Assembly: GCA_938003565.1 (NCBI GenBank)
Contig: CALKYB010000315.1
Coordinates: 1-8,676 of the forward strand
Direction: 5' to 3'
Length of the DNA stretch: 8,676 nucleotides
DNA from: an uncultured bacterium
GTDB taxonomy: Bacteria > Bdellovibrionota_C > UBA2361 > SZUA-149 > CALKYB01
In this document: positions 1 to 6,468 of the stretch, piece by piece
Numbering within the stretch: position 1 is the first letter of the stretch
Layout: every line of letters starts with the position of its first letter
The notes under the pieces: model-generated
What the model saw: only the letters and a program-made list of their open reading frames with translations
Database searches by the model: none
Told to the model about the DNA's origin: nothing
Program-made: the position numbers and the translations under genes

Positions 1-269
1 GCCATTGCCATCGCTGAGATTCCCTGCGGATTATCTACAGCAAAATAAAACTTTGCCGAATCCTCATTTTCTGCAGCAGTAAACATAAACACTTCCGACT
101 CGCAGCCTGGGACCTTGAATTCTTCGGGATATGGTTTAGAAGCTACTGATTCCGGCGGAACCTGATAACTCTCGGCCAATTCGATCAAAAGATCCGCGCG
201 CTGATTATTATCCTCGATCAGCCGAAAATCCTCTAAAAGCTCATTGAAATCTGATAGATCTTTTGACAT
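1..269 (-). CDS. sufE: SufE-like sulfur acceptor, partial (C-terminus beyond left edge)
   Basis: SufE proteins take persulfide sulfur from a cysteine desulfurase (or, in actinobacteria, possibly from a neighbouring rhodanese) on a conserved cysteine and pass it to the cytoplasmic Fe-S cluster scaffold. Only the first 89 codons are in the window; the family usually has about 130-145 residues. The visible part begins MSKDLSDFNELLEDFRLIED, has the helix 'NQRADLLIELAE' near residues 22-33, and reaches the active-site segment VPGCESEVFMF with the acceptor cysteine at C56, followed by KFYFAVDNPQGISAMAM, as in SufE. The ATG at 269 gives the normal SufE N-terminus. It lies 11 bases after the sulfurtransferase stop and has no clear Shine-Dalgarno, so translation is probably coupled and the two genes form one transcript. 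Mycobacterium tuberculosis has the same pairing (sseA with Rv3284). The gene was not in the supplied ORF list because it is open at the window edge. Confidence 0.88.
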   Translation of the reverse strand, partial: MSKDLSDFNELLEDFRLIEDNNQRADLLIELAESYQVPPESVASKPYPEEFKVPGCESEVFMFTAAENEDSAKFYFAVDNPQGISAMAM

Positions 270-280
270 CGCTACTAGAA

Positions 281-1147
281 CTAAGGCTTCTCGATTGGAA
301 CGCCCACTAGGTTACCCCACTCAGTCCAACTACCATCATAGTTTCGAACCTTTGAGAATCCGAGTAAGTATTGAAGAGCAAACCAAGTATGACTACTTCT
401 CTCACCAATACGACAATAAACCACTATGTCATCATCAGACTTGAGGCCTTTTTCTTCAAGATAAATAGCTCGCAACTCATCGGCGGTTTTAAAAGTCCCG
501 TCTTCGGGATTCGTAGCTCGAGCCCAAGGCACATTGTCAGCTCCGGGAATGTGGCCTCCACGAAGTGCTCCTTCGTTGGGATAGTCTGGCATATGAAGGC
601 GCTCTCCTCGAAACTCTTCGGGACTGCGAACATCAACCATTCTACCTTTCTTCTCCAAATGCTTCAGAACCTGATCCCTAAAAGCTCTTAGAGTCTTATC
701 ATCTCGCTCCTGCACCTTATAAGAAGTTTTAGGATAATTTGGCACATCCTTGGTTAACTCTCGCCCTTCGTTCATCCACTTCAAACGACCGCCATCCATG
801 ACTTTAGTATTCTCATGACCATAAAGTTTGAAAATCCAAAAAGCGTAAGTCGCCCACCAGTTACTCTTATCTCCATAGAAAACAACTGTCGTGTCCGCAG
901 ATATCCCAGAGTTCCGCATCAACTCTTCGAAAGGCTCCCGTGACAAATAATCGCGACGAACCGGATCGTTTAAATCATCAACCCAATCAATTTCTACTGC
1001 CCCAGGAATATGGCCAGAACGATACAACAACTGGTCTTCGTTGGACTCAACGAATCTTACATTGGGATCATTTAAATGATCCGCAACCCAGTCGGTTGAA
1101 ACTAATACTTCAGCGTTAAAATAACCGCGTTCACTAATGACTGTCAT
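281..1147 (-). CDS. sseA: Thiosulfate / 3-mercaptopyruvate sulfurtransferase (tandem rhodanese)
   Basis: This cytoplasmic enzyme moves sulfane sulfur from thiosulfate or 3-mercaptopyruvate onto its active-site cysteine and then to an acceptor. It has two rhodanese domains, an inactive one at about residues 12-130 and a catalytic one at about 160-286. The second carries the loop CRIGERSSHTW with the catalytic cysteine at C245. Conserved family segments include HIPGAVEIDW, WWATYAFWIFKLYGHE, DVRSPEEF, GHIPGADNVPWARA and NYDGSWTEWGN. The open frame extends up to 1219, but I chose the ATG at 1145-1147. It gives 288 residues, close to the 277-297 of mycobacterial relatives, and the extra 24 upstream residues are not family sequence and would cover a likely promoter. 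No clear Shine-Dalgarno is present. sufE follows after 11 bases, which suggests that SufE is the sulfur acceptor or a partner. The sseA/cysA2 naming is uncertain because the two paralogues are alike; the sseA choice rests on the sufE neighbour. Confidence 0.93.
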   Translation of the reverse strand: MTVISERGYFNAEVLVSTDWVADHLNDPNVRFVESNEDQLLYRSGHIPGAVEIDWVDDLNDPVRRDYLSREPFEELMRNSGISADTTVVFYGDKSNWWATYAFWIFKLYGHENTKVMDGGRLKWMNEGRELTKDVPNYPKTSYKVQERDDKTLRAFRDQVLKHLEKKGRMVDVRSPEEFRGERLHMPDYPNEGALRGGHIPGADNVPWARATNPEDGTFKTADELRAIYLEEKGLKSDDDIVVYCRIGERSSHTWFALQYLLGFSKVRNYDGSWTEWGNLVGVPIEKP

Positions 1148-1182
1148 AACTAATATTGAATAATTTATCGATTTCGAAAGCA

Positions 1183-1210
1183 ATCTTAAGAACTTTGCCA
1201 AAAATGCCAA
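1183..1210 (-). promoter_or_regulatory. Candidate sigma-70-type promoter for the sulfurtransferase-sufE unit
   Basis: Read on the minus strand there is a -35-like TTGGCA (bases 1210-1205, 5 of 6 to consensus), a 16-base spacer and a -10-like TAAGAT (1188-1183, 4 of 6). Transcription would begin near 1176, giving a leader of about 28 bases before the ATG at 1147. Its position supports that start over the upstream one at 1219. This is a motif match by eye only. Confidence 0.45.
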
Positions 1211-1253
1211 ATAAAGCACTTATTTAGCCCCTAAATTGCGGCGCCACGAAAAC

Positions 1254-1259
1254 TATAAT
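1254..1259 (+). promoter_or_regulatory. Perfect -10 box (TATAAT) in the divergent region, no matching -35
   Basis: TATAAT is an exact -10 consensus on the plus strand. No good -35 lies 16-19 bases upstream; the nearest TTGCGG is only 12 bases away. If used, it would give the histidine kinase mRNA a leader of roughly 150 bases that contains the 1368-1401 hairpin. In AT-rich DNA such a match can occur by chance. Confidence 0.3.
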
Positions 1260-1367
1260 GTATTGAAATTAAAAGCAAACTTCGTAAAACAAACCTGATT
1301 TAGCTGATCATAAACATTTAGCTCAATAAATTCCCGAATTCTCTCGATAATTAGCTCTGTAGGGTAA

Positions 1368-1401
1368 CTCCTGGGGCAGCAATACTTAGCTGCTCCAGGA
1401 G
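1368..1401. repeat. 13-bp inverted repeat / hairpin upstream of the histidine kinase
   Basis: The left arm (1368-1380, CTCCTGGGGCAGC) pairs with the right arm (1389-1401, GCTGCTCCAGGAG) around an 8-base loop, AATACTTA. All 13 positions pair as RNA if one G-U wobble is allowed. It ends 17 bases before the kinase ATG. No T-run follows, so a simple intrinsic terminator is doubtful. A leader hairpin or an operator for a dimeric regulator fits as well. A further match, 1350-1357 with 1399-1406, can extend the structure or compete with it. Confidence 0.7.
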
Positions 1402-1405
1402 CTAA

Positions 1406-1411
1406 TAAAAT
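1406..1411 (+). promoter_or_regulatory. Candidate -10 (TAAAAT) for a leaderless histidine kinase transcript
   Basis: TAAAAT matches the -10 consensus at 5 of 6 bases and ends 7 bases before the ATG at 1419, the spacing expected if transcription starts at or next to the start codon. No Shine-Dalgarno precedes that ATG, and leaderless mRNAs are common in actinobacteria. There is no -35 match at 17 bases (that position falls in the hairpin loop), so an activator or the palindrome might matter. This is weak evidence. Confidence 0.3.
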
Positions 1412-1418
1412 TTTATTT

Positions 1419-3284
1419 ATGGACATAGAAAATACCTATTTAGGAAGACTATTTGGAGTAAAATCCGATAACCTCAGCACTAAACACAGTGTGGTGCTTC
1501 TGCGTTGGTTGCTCATTATTGCGAGCTCTGCTGTTCTCATTTCATCCCTAGCCGCCTCTAACACAATTACACAATTTGGCCCGGTTCATGCAATTATTCT
1601 TGCTCTAATCGCGAGTAACTTAGTCACCAGCTATTCCCGCAAAGAACTATTTGAAAAGCAAAGCTTCGTTCAAACTCTTATCCTAACCGACATTGTTCTA
1701 ATATCGGTGGCAATGTGGATGACAGGGTCTGTAAAAGATGAATTCTATCTGCTCTACTTTCTTGTAATCATGATCTCGGCAGTTTCCGGAACTATTAGAA
1801 CGGTGATTGCCACATCATTTCTAATCCCCACAATCTACCTGGGAATATCTCTACTCTACAACGGGGTGGATATCTTAGCGCGAACCGATTTCTTAATGAG
1901 ATTGCCCTTCTTCTTCGTAGCCTCCCTATTCTACGGATACGTAGTCCTTCAAGTAAAAGGTGAGAGAGTTAAGAAAATTAAATATAAGGAAAAGCTTGAT
2001 GCTTTCACCTATATGACCTGGATGAGTCAGCAAATTTCAAAAACTCTTGAGCAATCTGAAATCTTCAAGCTATTGGTCAAATCAGAGAAGAGACGTTGCG
2101 AAGCTTCCTCAGCATTAATAATTTCCAGAATGAATAGAAAAGTTCTTGCTGCCGCAGAAGAGAATGAAGAGGGAGAGGAGTTTGGAAAGGAATTCTTTGA
2201 TGTAGTTGAGAACACGATAGCAGAAAGTAAATTCTCTTTTCCAGAGAATAAGGCCGAAGAGAGTGACGAGAAGCATTTTCTAATAGCTGAGGATGATTTC
2301 TACCTTCTCCCAATAGATGATTCCTTTCAGTCGGACCTATATTTGGTCCTTCACAAAGTTCAAAACTTAAAGGCCCTAGATCATGCCAGAATTCTCTTAG
2401 TCAACTCCAGCTTGGCCATTAAGAATTCGGGACAATATAAAGCCTTGTTGCGAGAATCGAAAAAACGAAAAGAGCTCGCAGACCAACTTTCCAGAGCGCT
2501 AGACACAAAGTCGGAATTCCTACGAAACATGTCCCATGAATTAAGAACGCCAATTAGTGGCTTAATAGGTTTTGCAGAACTACTACTTGATAATGATTAT
2601 GGTCAGCTAAGTCGAGAACAGTCTGGAGTAGTTGGTCGAATGTTAGGAAATGCTGAGGATCTTCAAGACCTAGTGAGTAATATTGTTCGAATCTCTCGTT
2701 TAGACGGCGGAGATATTAATACCAAAATAGAAGCAGGCTCCACCGAGGAGTTCCTTAGAAGAATAGTTGCGGCTCGCTCACCTATTGTGGATGACCCTGA
2801 GGTTAGTATAGAACTCGAGCATCTGAGTGACCTGCCTCCACTTATTCTTGATTGGAATCTTTTAGAAAAAGTTTGTGAAACCCTAATTTCAAACGCTTTA
2901 ACCTATACCCTAGACGGTAAGGTGATAGTCTCAGCAGAATACAATCCTCGACAAGATTTATTTATCATCTCTGTAACTGACACAGGAATTGGTATAAGTG
3001 AAAATCGTCTTTCAAAGGTGTTTGAAGCATTCAAACAGATTGACGACGATTACCATCAACATACCAAAAGTGCAGGTCTCAGCCTTGCTATAGCGAAAAA
3101 GCATGTTGAAATTATGGGCGGAGAAATCCAGGTAGAGAGCGAAGTTGGAAAAGGCTCAAAATTCACTGTCTCACTTCCAGCAGAGTCTGCGATAACACAG
3201 ACTCATAGTCTACTGGAGAAAAATACGACTCAAACCCCTTCTGAAACCATCGCAGAAAACGACGTAGTTTCTAAGTTAGAGTAA
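1419..3284 (+). CDS. Membrane sensor histidine kinase, orphan
   Basis: This is a 621-residue membrane-bound two-component sensor kinase. The N-terminus has about six hydrophobic segments (near residues 25-45, 55-70, 86-102, 108-123, 128-147 and 162-178) separated by short loops, so the sensor is probably in the membrane. Residues about 205-335 form a soluble region that could be a divergent GAF-like domain, with an acidic stretch near 248-264. A coiled coil at about 340-365 leads to the HisKA domain: KSEFLRNMSHELRTP with the phospho-accepting His at H373. The ATP-binding domain shows the N box (LISNALTYT, N492), G1 (DTGIGI, D521), the F box (FEAFKQ) and a G2 segment reading SAGLSLAIAK where GTGLGL is usual. 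A low-complexity Ser/Thr tail of about 30 residues follows. There is no receiver domain, and no response regulator lies in the window, so its partner and signal are unknown. The ATG at 1419 has no Shine-Dalgarno. The aldo/keto reductase starts 48 bases downstream. Confidence 0.93.
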   Translation: MDIENTYLGRLFGVKSDNLSTKHSVVLLRWLLIIASSAVLISSLAASNTITQFGPVHAIILALIASNLVTSYSRKELFEKQSFVQTLILTDIVLISVAMWMTGSVKDEFYLLYFLVIMISAVSGTIRTVIATSFLIPTIYLGISLLYNGVDILARTDFLMRLPFFFVASLFYGYVVLQVKGERVKKIKYKEKLDAFTYMTWMSQQISKTLEQSEIFKLLVKSEKRRCEASSALIISRMNRKVLAAAEENEEGEEFGKEFFDVVENTIAESKFSFPENKAEESDEKHFLIAEDDFYLLPIDDSFQSDLYLVLHKVQNLKALDHARILLVNSSLAIKNSGQYKALLRESKKRKELADQLSRALDTKSEFLRNMSHELRTPISGLIGFAELLLDNDYGQLSREQSGVVGRMLGNAEDLQDLVSNIVRISRLDGGDINTKIEAGSTEEFLRRIVAARSPIVDDPEVSIELEHLSDLPPLILDWNLLEKVCETLISNALTYTLDGKVIVSAEYNPRQDLFIISVTDTGIGISENRLSKVFEAFKQIDDDYHQHTKSAGLSLAIAKKHVEIMGGEIQVESEVGKGSKFTVSLPAESAITQTHSLLEKNTTQTPSETIAENDVVSKLE

Positions 3285-3297
3285 ACCAGTCTAGAGA

Positions 3298-3323
3298 TTG
3301 ACTTTTGTTCCTTAAAGTTAAAT
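3298..3323 (+). promoter_or_regulatory. Weak candidate promoter before the aldo/keto reductase
   Basis: TTGACT (3298-3303, 5 of 6 to the -35 consensus) lies 14 bases before TTAAAT (3318-3323, 4 of 6 to the -10). The spacer is shorter than the usual 16-18. If used, transcription would start within a few bases of the ATG at 3333, which has no Shine-Dalgarno. The gene may simply be co-transcribed with the kinase. Confidence 0.22.
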
Positions 3324-3332
3324 CGTCCTTGA

Positions 3333-4370
3333 ATGAAATATAGCCCACTCAAAAAATCCGGATTGACCCTCTCGAAAATTGGCTTAGGCACTTGGGCATT
3401 TTCTGGGGAGAAAGGAGCCTACCATTGGGGGCCACAAGACTCCTCAGTCGCCAAACAAATAATTCTTCGCAGTTTGGAAAATGGAATCAATTGGATAGAT
3501 ACAGCCCCTAGTTACGGCTTAGGAAACTCCGAGCAAATAATTGGAGAAGCTCTTAGGGACTGGAGTGAGGAAGTAATCATCTCCTCTAAATGTGGATTAA
3601 TTCCCGATAGAGACAACTCTCTCAAGCCAAGTCTCTTAAAAGAGAGTATCTTTAAGGAAGTGGAACAATCACTTCTTCGTTTAGGGGTTGATACCATCCA
3701 CCTCTACCAAATCCACTGGCCAAGGGATACTAGCCACCTAGATGAAGCGTGGGAAAGCTTGCTACTGCTTAAAGATCAAGGAAAGATTCTCTGTCCAGGA
3801 GTGTCAAACTATTCAACTAAACAACTTAACAAAAACACTAGCAAGAAGCAGCTAAGTTTCCTTCAAAGCCCTCTTAGTCTGATCTCTCAAGATACTCTCA
3901 ACTCTCAGCTACCATGGTGTCGCAAGGAGAATATAGGATTTCTTGCCTACAGCCCCTTACAAAACGGGCTACTCTCCGGTTTTGCCAGTAATGAATGGAG
4001 AAGTAGAATTCATGAAACGGATTGGAGAAAATTAAAGTCGAACTGGTTTCAGGATCCAATTTTTCAGCATGTCATTAACTATACACACTCTCTCAAATTG
4101 ATAGCCCAAGAGCTTGGATTGAGTCTTTCGGAGTTCGCCCTCAACTGGGCAATCCAGCAGAAGGGAGTAACAGCAGCAATTGTGGGATGTCGCAGTCTCC
4201 AACAACTCGACGCCCATCTCTCATATAAGTCTGTGACATTCGCCACTAATACAATTAGAGAAGTCGAAGAGAAATTCCGTAATTTCAAGGCCGAACTTCA
4301 TACTAGTAAAATCGAACTGAAGAAAGTTCAAGAATCTAGCAAAGTATGTAATAGTCAGTCTCTAGCTTAA
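3333..4370 (+). CDS. Aldo/keto reductase (AKR superfamily, COG0667 type)
   Basis: This is a cytoplasmic NAD(P)H-dependent oxidoreductase that reduces aldehydes or ketones on a TIM-barrel fold. It has 345 residues. The full AKR catalytic tetrad is visible: D56 and Y61 in WIDTAPSYG, K86 in ISSKCG, and H128 in YQIHWP. Other family marks are the opening SGLTLSKIGLGTWAFSG, the strand LCPGVSNYS, the AYSPLQNGLLSG segment and, near the end, TAAIVGCRSLQQLDAHL, which forms the cofactor phosphate site in relatives. After the usual end of the domain (about residue 320) there is a charged tail ending KVCNSQSLA. The physiological substrate cannot be told from sequence. The gene starts 48 bases after the kinase stop and ends 28 bases before coaBC, all on the plus strand, so an operon is likely but the functional link is unclear. 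Confidence 0.93.
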   Translation: MKYSPLKKSGLTLSKIGLGTWAFSGEKGAYHWGPQDSSVAKQIILRSLENGINWIDTAPSYGLGNSEQIIGEALRDWSEEVIISSKCGLIPDRDNSLKPSLLKESIFKEVEQSLLRLGVDTIHLYQIHWPRDTSHLDEAWESLLLLKDQGKILCPGVSNYSTKQLNKNTSKKQLSFLQSPLSLISQDTLNSQLPWCRKENIGFLAYSPLQNGLLSGFASNEWRSRIHETDWRKLKSNWFQDPIFQHVINYTHSLKLIAQELGLSLSEFALNWAIQQKGVTAAIVGCRSLQQLDAHLSYKSVTFATNTIREVEEKFRNFKAELHTSKIELKKVQESSKVCNSQSLA

Positions 4371-4398
4371 AATAAGCAATAGACATCACATAAACTAA

Positions 4399-5610
4399 AT
4401 GAAAAGTAAGATTAAACCATTAAGCGACAAAACAGTTATCTTGGGCATTTCAGCCTCAATAGCTGCATATAAAGCCCCTGCCCTATCCCGCTTGCTTACT
4501 AAAGCTGGTTGCTCGGTTGAAACGTGTTTTTCTGAGAACGCTGAGCATTTCATTGGTGCTGAGACTCTTCGCGGCTTAACTGGCAATATACCTTACGCGA
4601 AGACTTATGGTAGTCACGAATCACTTGGAGCTGAACCTCACCTTAGTTTGGCTGAGCGGGGTGGACTATTTGTTGTTTGTCCAGCCTCTGCCTCTACTAT
4701 CGCAAAATTAAGCCAGGGGCTTTCTAACGATCCTCTGTCTCTCACCTATCTTTCCTATACTGGTCCTTCTTTTATTGTTCCCTCTATGGCCACTGAAATG
4801 TGGGAAAACTCTCAAACCAAAGAAAACTGTGAGAACCTTAAATCAAAAGGAGCTACTCTGCTTGGCCCAGTCTCCGGCCCGCTGGCCTCTGGAAAAGATG
4901 GTTTTGGTCGAATGCTTGAACCAACAGAAGTGTACAATGCAATAGTGGAGCATTTCGGGAGAGTTGACGGATTTCTAAAAGGCAAATCAATAGTCATTAC
5001 TGCCGGGGGGACCAAAGAGAGAATCGACCCTGTTAGATATATATCTAACGACTCTTCGGGGAAAATGGGACACGCTCTTGCGGAAGTTGCGCGAGATTTT
5101 GGTGCTGAGGTTTTGCTAATCTCTAGCTCGGATCTTGAAACCCCAAGCAATATCAAACGTCAGCAAGTTGAATCAGCTTCTGAAATGCACTCCGCTCTAG
5201 AAGCCGCTCAATCCCAGGCTGATATCCTAATCATGGCTGCAGCGGTTGCTGATTTTAGACCAACCGAAAATGCCAGTCATAAAATCAAGAAGTCCGATTT
5301 CTTAAGCAAAGATTCTAGTCGAAGCATCTCCATTGTTGAGAACGCAGACATTGTTGCATCAGTTACTTTCCCCACTAAAATTGCTTTTGCTGCGGAAACA
5401 GAAGATCTTGTAGACAAAGCAACAAGCAAACTTAAAAGAAAAAATTTGGATATGATTGTAGCAAATGATGTTACTAAAGGCGTCTTTGGAAGCGAGACTA
5501 ATTCCGCAACTTTAATCTTTCCTGATGGAACCCAAAATGAGCTGCCAAAAATGTCCAAGTATGATTTGGCCTACTATATTCTTAGAAGCCTAAAGGACCT
5601 AAAAGCCTAG
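4399..5610 (+). CDS. coaBC: Bifunctional CoaBC: phosphopantothenoylcysteine synthetase / decarboxylase
   Basis: CoaBC makes 4'-phosphopantetheine for coenzyme A. CoaB (C-terminal) joins 4'-phosphopantothenate to cysteine using CTP, and the FMN-dependent CoaC (N-terminal) decarboxylates the product. The protein has 403 residues, a normal length. The CoaC half begins VILGISASIAAYKA and has the likely catalytic His at H81 (EPHLSLAERGG). The usual PxMNxxMW motif reads PSMATEMW (128-135), with Ala131 where Asn (or His, as I recall for mycobacteria) is expected. The flap LASGKDGFGRM has Ser164 where E. coli has Cys158. The CoaB half looks intact: ITAGGTKERIDPVRYISNDSSGKMG with N217 for the acyl-cytidylate step, AAAVADFRP, KIKK, FAAET and DMIVANDV. 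The start has no clear Shine-Dalgarno. The usual actinobacterial neighbours (rpoZ, gmk, metK) are absent here. Confidence 0.95.
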   Translation: MKSKIKPLSDKTVILGISASIAAYKAPALSRLLTKAGCSVETCFSENAEHFIGAETLRGLTGNIPYAKTYGSHESLGAEPHLSLAERGGLFVVCPASASTIAKLSQGLSNDPLSLTYLSYTGPSFIVPSMATEMWENSQTKENCENLKSKGATLLGPVSGPLASGKDGFGRMLEPTEVYNAIVEHFGRVDGFLKGKSIVITAGGTKERIDPVRYISNDSSGKMGHALAEVARDFGAEVLLISSSDLETPSNIKRQQVESASEMHSALEAAQSQADILIMAAAVADFRPTENASHKIKKSDFLSKDSSRSISIVENADIVASVTFPTKIAFAAETEDLVDKATSKLKRKNLDMIVANDVTKGVFGSETNSATLIFPDGTQNELPKMSKYDLAYYILRSLKDLKA

Positions 5611-5673
5611 TTGCAAGCCAGTGCTAAAGAAGAATAGGTAGAGAAGTTAATAAGGATTTAATACAATCTCTGG

Positions 5674-5699
5674 CTAACCCGGCCCTAGAGCCAGGTTAG
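5674..5699. terminator. Imperfect hairpin between convergent genes, possible terminator
   Basis: CTAACC (5674-5679) pairs with GGTTAG (5694-5699), and inside it GGC (5681-5683) pairs with GCC (5690-5692), with one C/A mismatch and a 6-base loop. An alternative stem, CTGGCT with AGCCAG, overlaps it. The hairpin lies between the ends of coaBC (5610) and the aldolase (5744), where a terminator serving both is expected. Neither side has a good T-run, so the call rests on position and pairing. Confidence 0.4.
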
Positions 5700-5743
5700 A
5701 CCATTTAAAACTTCGAGAGGGAATTTATACCCCAACGCACCTA

Positions 5744-6439
5744 CTACACTGCTGCCTCTGCAGCAGCTACAGCTGCTGCAACGTTTCCGGTCCAGCTATC
5801 CAAATCGTTTGGCGGAAAGAAACCTGAGCCAACAGCAATGGCAGACGCGCCGCCAAGTTGAAACCAATCTTTTACATTCGTTGGAGATACGCCGCCAGAA
5901 ATTAAAGTCGAAATAGCTGGCTGGCGTGATGCAAAGGGCGCCATTGACCCTTTAAGCGTCTTCGGCGCTATTGTCTGAGCGTTAAACACTTTAACAATAC
6001 AGTATTTCTCCCCAGCTTCGTCATGTTTTTGCCAGATATCGAATATCTCTTGAGGTGTTTGGCCAGCACCAATATAGAGAATGCCCTTCTCTAAACATTT
6101 CTCCCACACAACCTCCGACCAACAGGGACTGACGATTAGGTCAGGTAGATAGTCAGCTTCCAAACTTATAAGTCCGGAGACTTGTTCTTCGGTAACTATC
6201 GAACCAGCCCCTACAAGGGAATGTTCGATACCCAATTCCCTGACATGCTCAACCAGTCCCCGGTAGGCGGCAATATTGCGACTAAAATCGGGATCACGAA
6301 AGGTGTACTCGAGAACTCTCCCGCCACCATCGAGGTATGCCTTGGCAACCGCATTTAAATTATCGGGTGCCGCACTAATAGCGGCAACGACCTTCTGTTC
6401 GATGATTTGCTGAGCTACTGTTCTAGCGTTAGGTGTCAT
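5744..6439 (-). CDS. KDPG/KHG-family aldolase (2-keto-3-deoxy-6-phosphogluconate type)
   Basis: This is a class I aldolase that splits 2-keto-3-deoxy-6-phospho-sugar acids into pyruvate and glyceraldehyde 3-phosphate, or handles a related keto acid, in the cytoplasm. From the ATG at 6439 it has 231 residues, near the 205-225 of Eda. Visible active-site pieces are E44 and R48 in LEYTFRD, the GAGS turn (77-80), IVSPCWS (102-108), the Schiff-base lysine K150 in YCIVKVFNAQ (most relatives read KLFPA), and the phosphate-binding turns SGGV (181-184) and AVGSGFF (202-208). The C-terminus is a short Ala-rich helix. The frame stays open to 6517, but those 26 codons lie largely in an inverted repeat and are not family sequence. 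A GGAG Shine-Dalgarno (6452-6449) sits 9 bases before the chosen ATG, the clearest ribosome site in the window. The exact substrate is uncertain. The gene stands alone, 317 bases after the beta-helix gene on the same strand. Confidence 0.88.
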   Translation of the reverse strand: MTPNARTVAQQIIEQKVVAAISAAPDNLNAVAKAYLDGGGRVLEYTFRDPDFSRNIAAYRGLVEHVRELGIEHSLVGAGSIVTEEQVSGLISLEADYLPDLIVSPCWSEVVWEKCLEKGILYIGAGQTPQEIFDIWQKHDEAGEKYCIVKVFNAQTIAPKTLKGSMAPFASRQPAISTLISGGVSPTNVKDWFQLGGASAIAVGSGFFPPNDLDSWTGNVAAAVAAAEAAV

Positions 6440-6448
6440 CTTGGGATT

Positions 6449-6452
6449 CTCC
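6449..6452 (-). promoter_or_regulatory. Shine-Dalgarno (GGAG) that fixes the aldolase start
   Basis: Read on the minus strand, GGAG ends 9 bases before the ATG at 6439-6437. It supports this start over the upstream in-frame one at 6517. None of the other complete genes has a comparable site. Confidence 0.7.
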
Positions 6453-6457
6453 GTATG

Positions 6458-6463
6458 GTTATA
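6458..6463 (-). promoter_or_regulatory. Candidate -10 (TATAAC) next to the large palindrome
   Basis: On the minus strand TATAAC (5 of 6 to the -10 consensus) lies 5 bases after the 6469-6512 inverted repeat, so the -35 zone would fall inside the repeat. No good -35 is seen. Transcription would begin near 6451, almost on the Shine-Dalgarno, which is tight. The real promoter may instead be farther upstream, for example around the TATATT near 6530. Confidence 0.25.
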
Positions 6464-6468
6464 AAGAC

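Noticed and set aside
371..691. Plus-strand 106-codon frame inside the sulfurtransferase
   Set aside because: It is antisense to a well-supported gene, has no family features and shows no ribosome site.
1148..1219. N-terminal extension of the sulfurtransferase (start at 1219)
   Set aside because: The 24 extra residues resemble no rhodanese sequence, the segment overlaps a likely promoter at 1183-1210, and the ATG at 1147 gives the family length.
4812..5156. Minus-strand 114-codon frame inside coaBC
   Set aside because: It is antisense to conserved CoaBC motifs and has no recognisable protein features.
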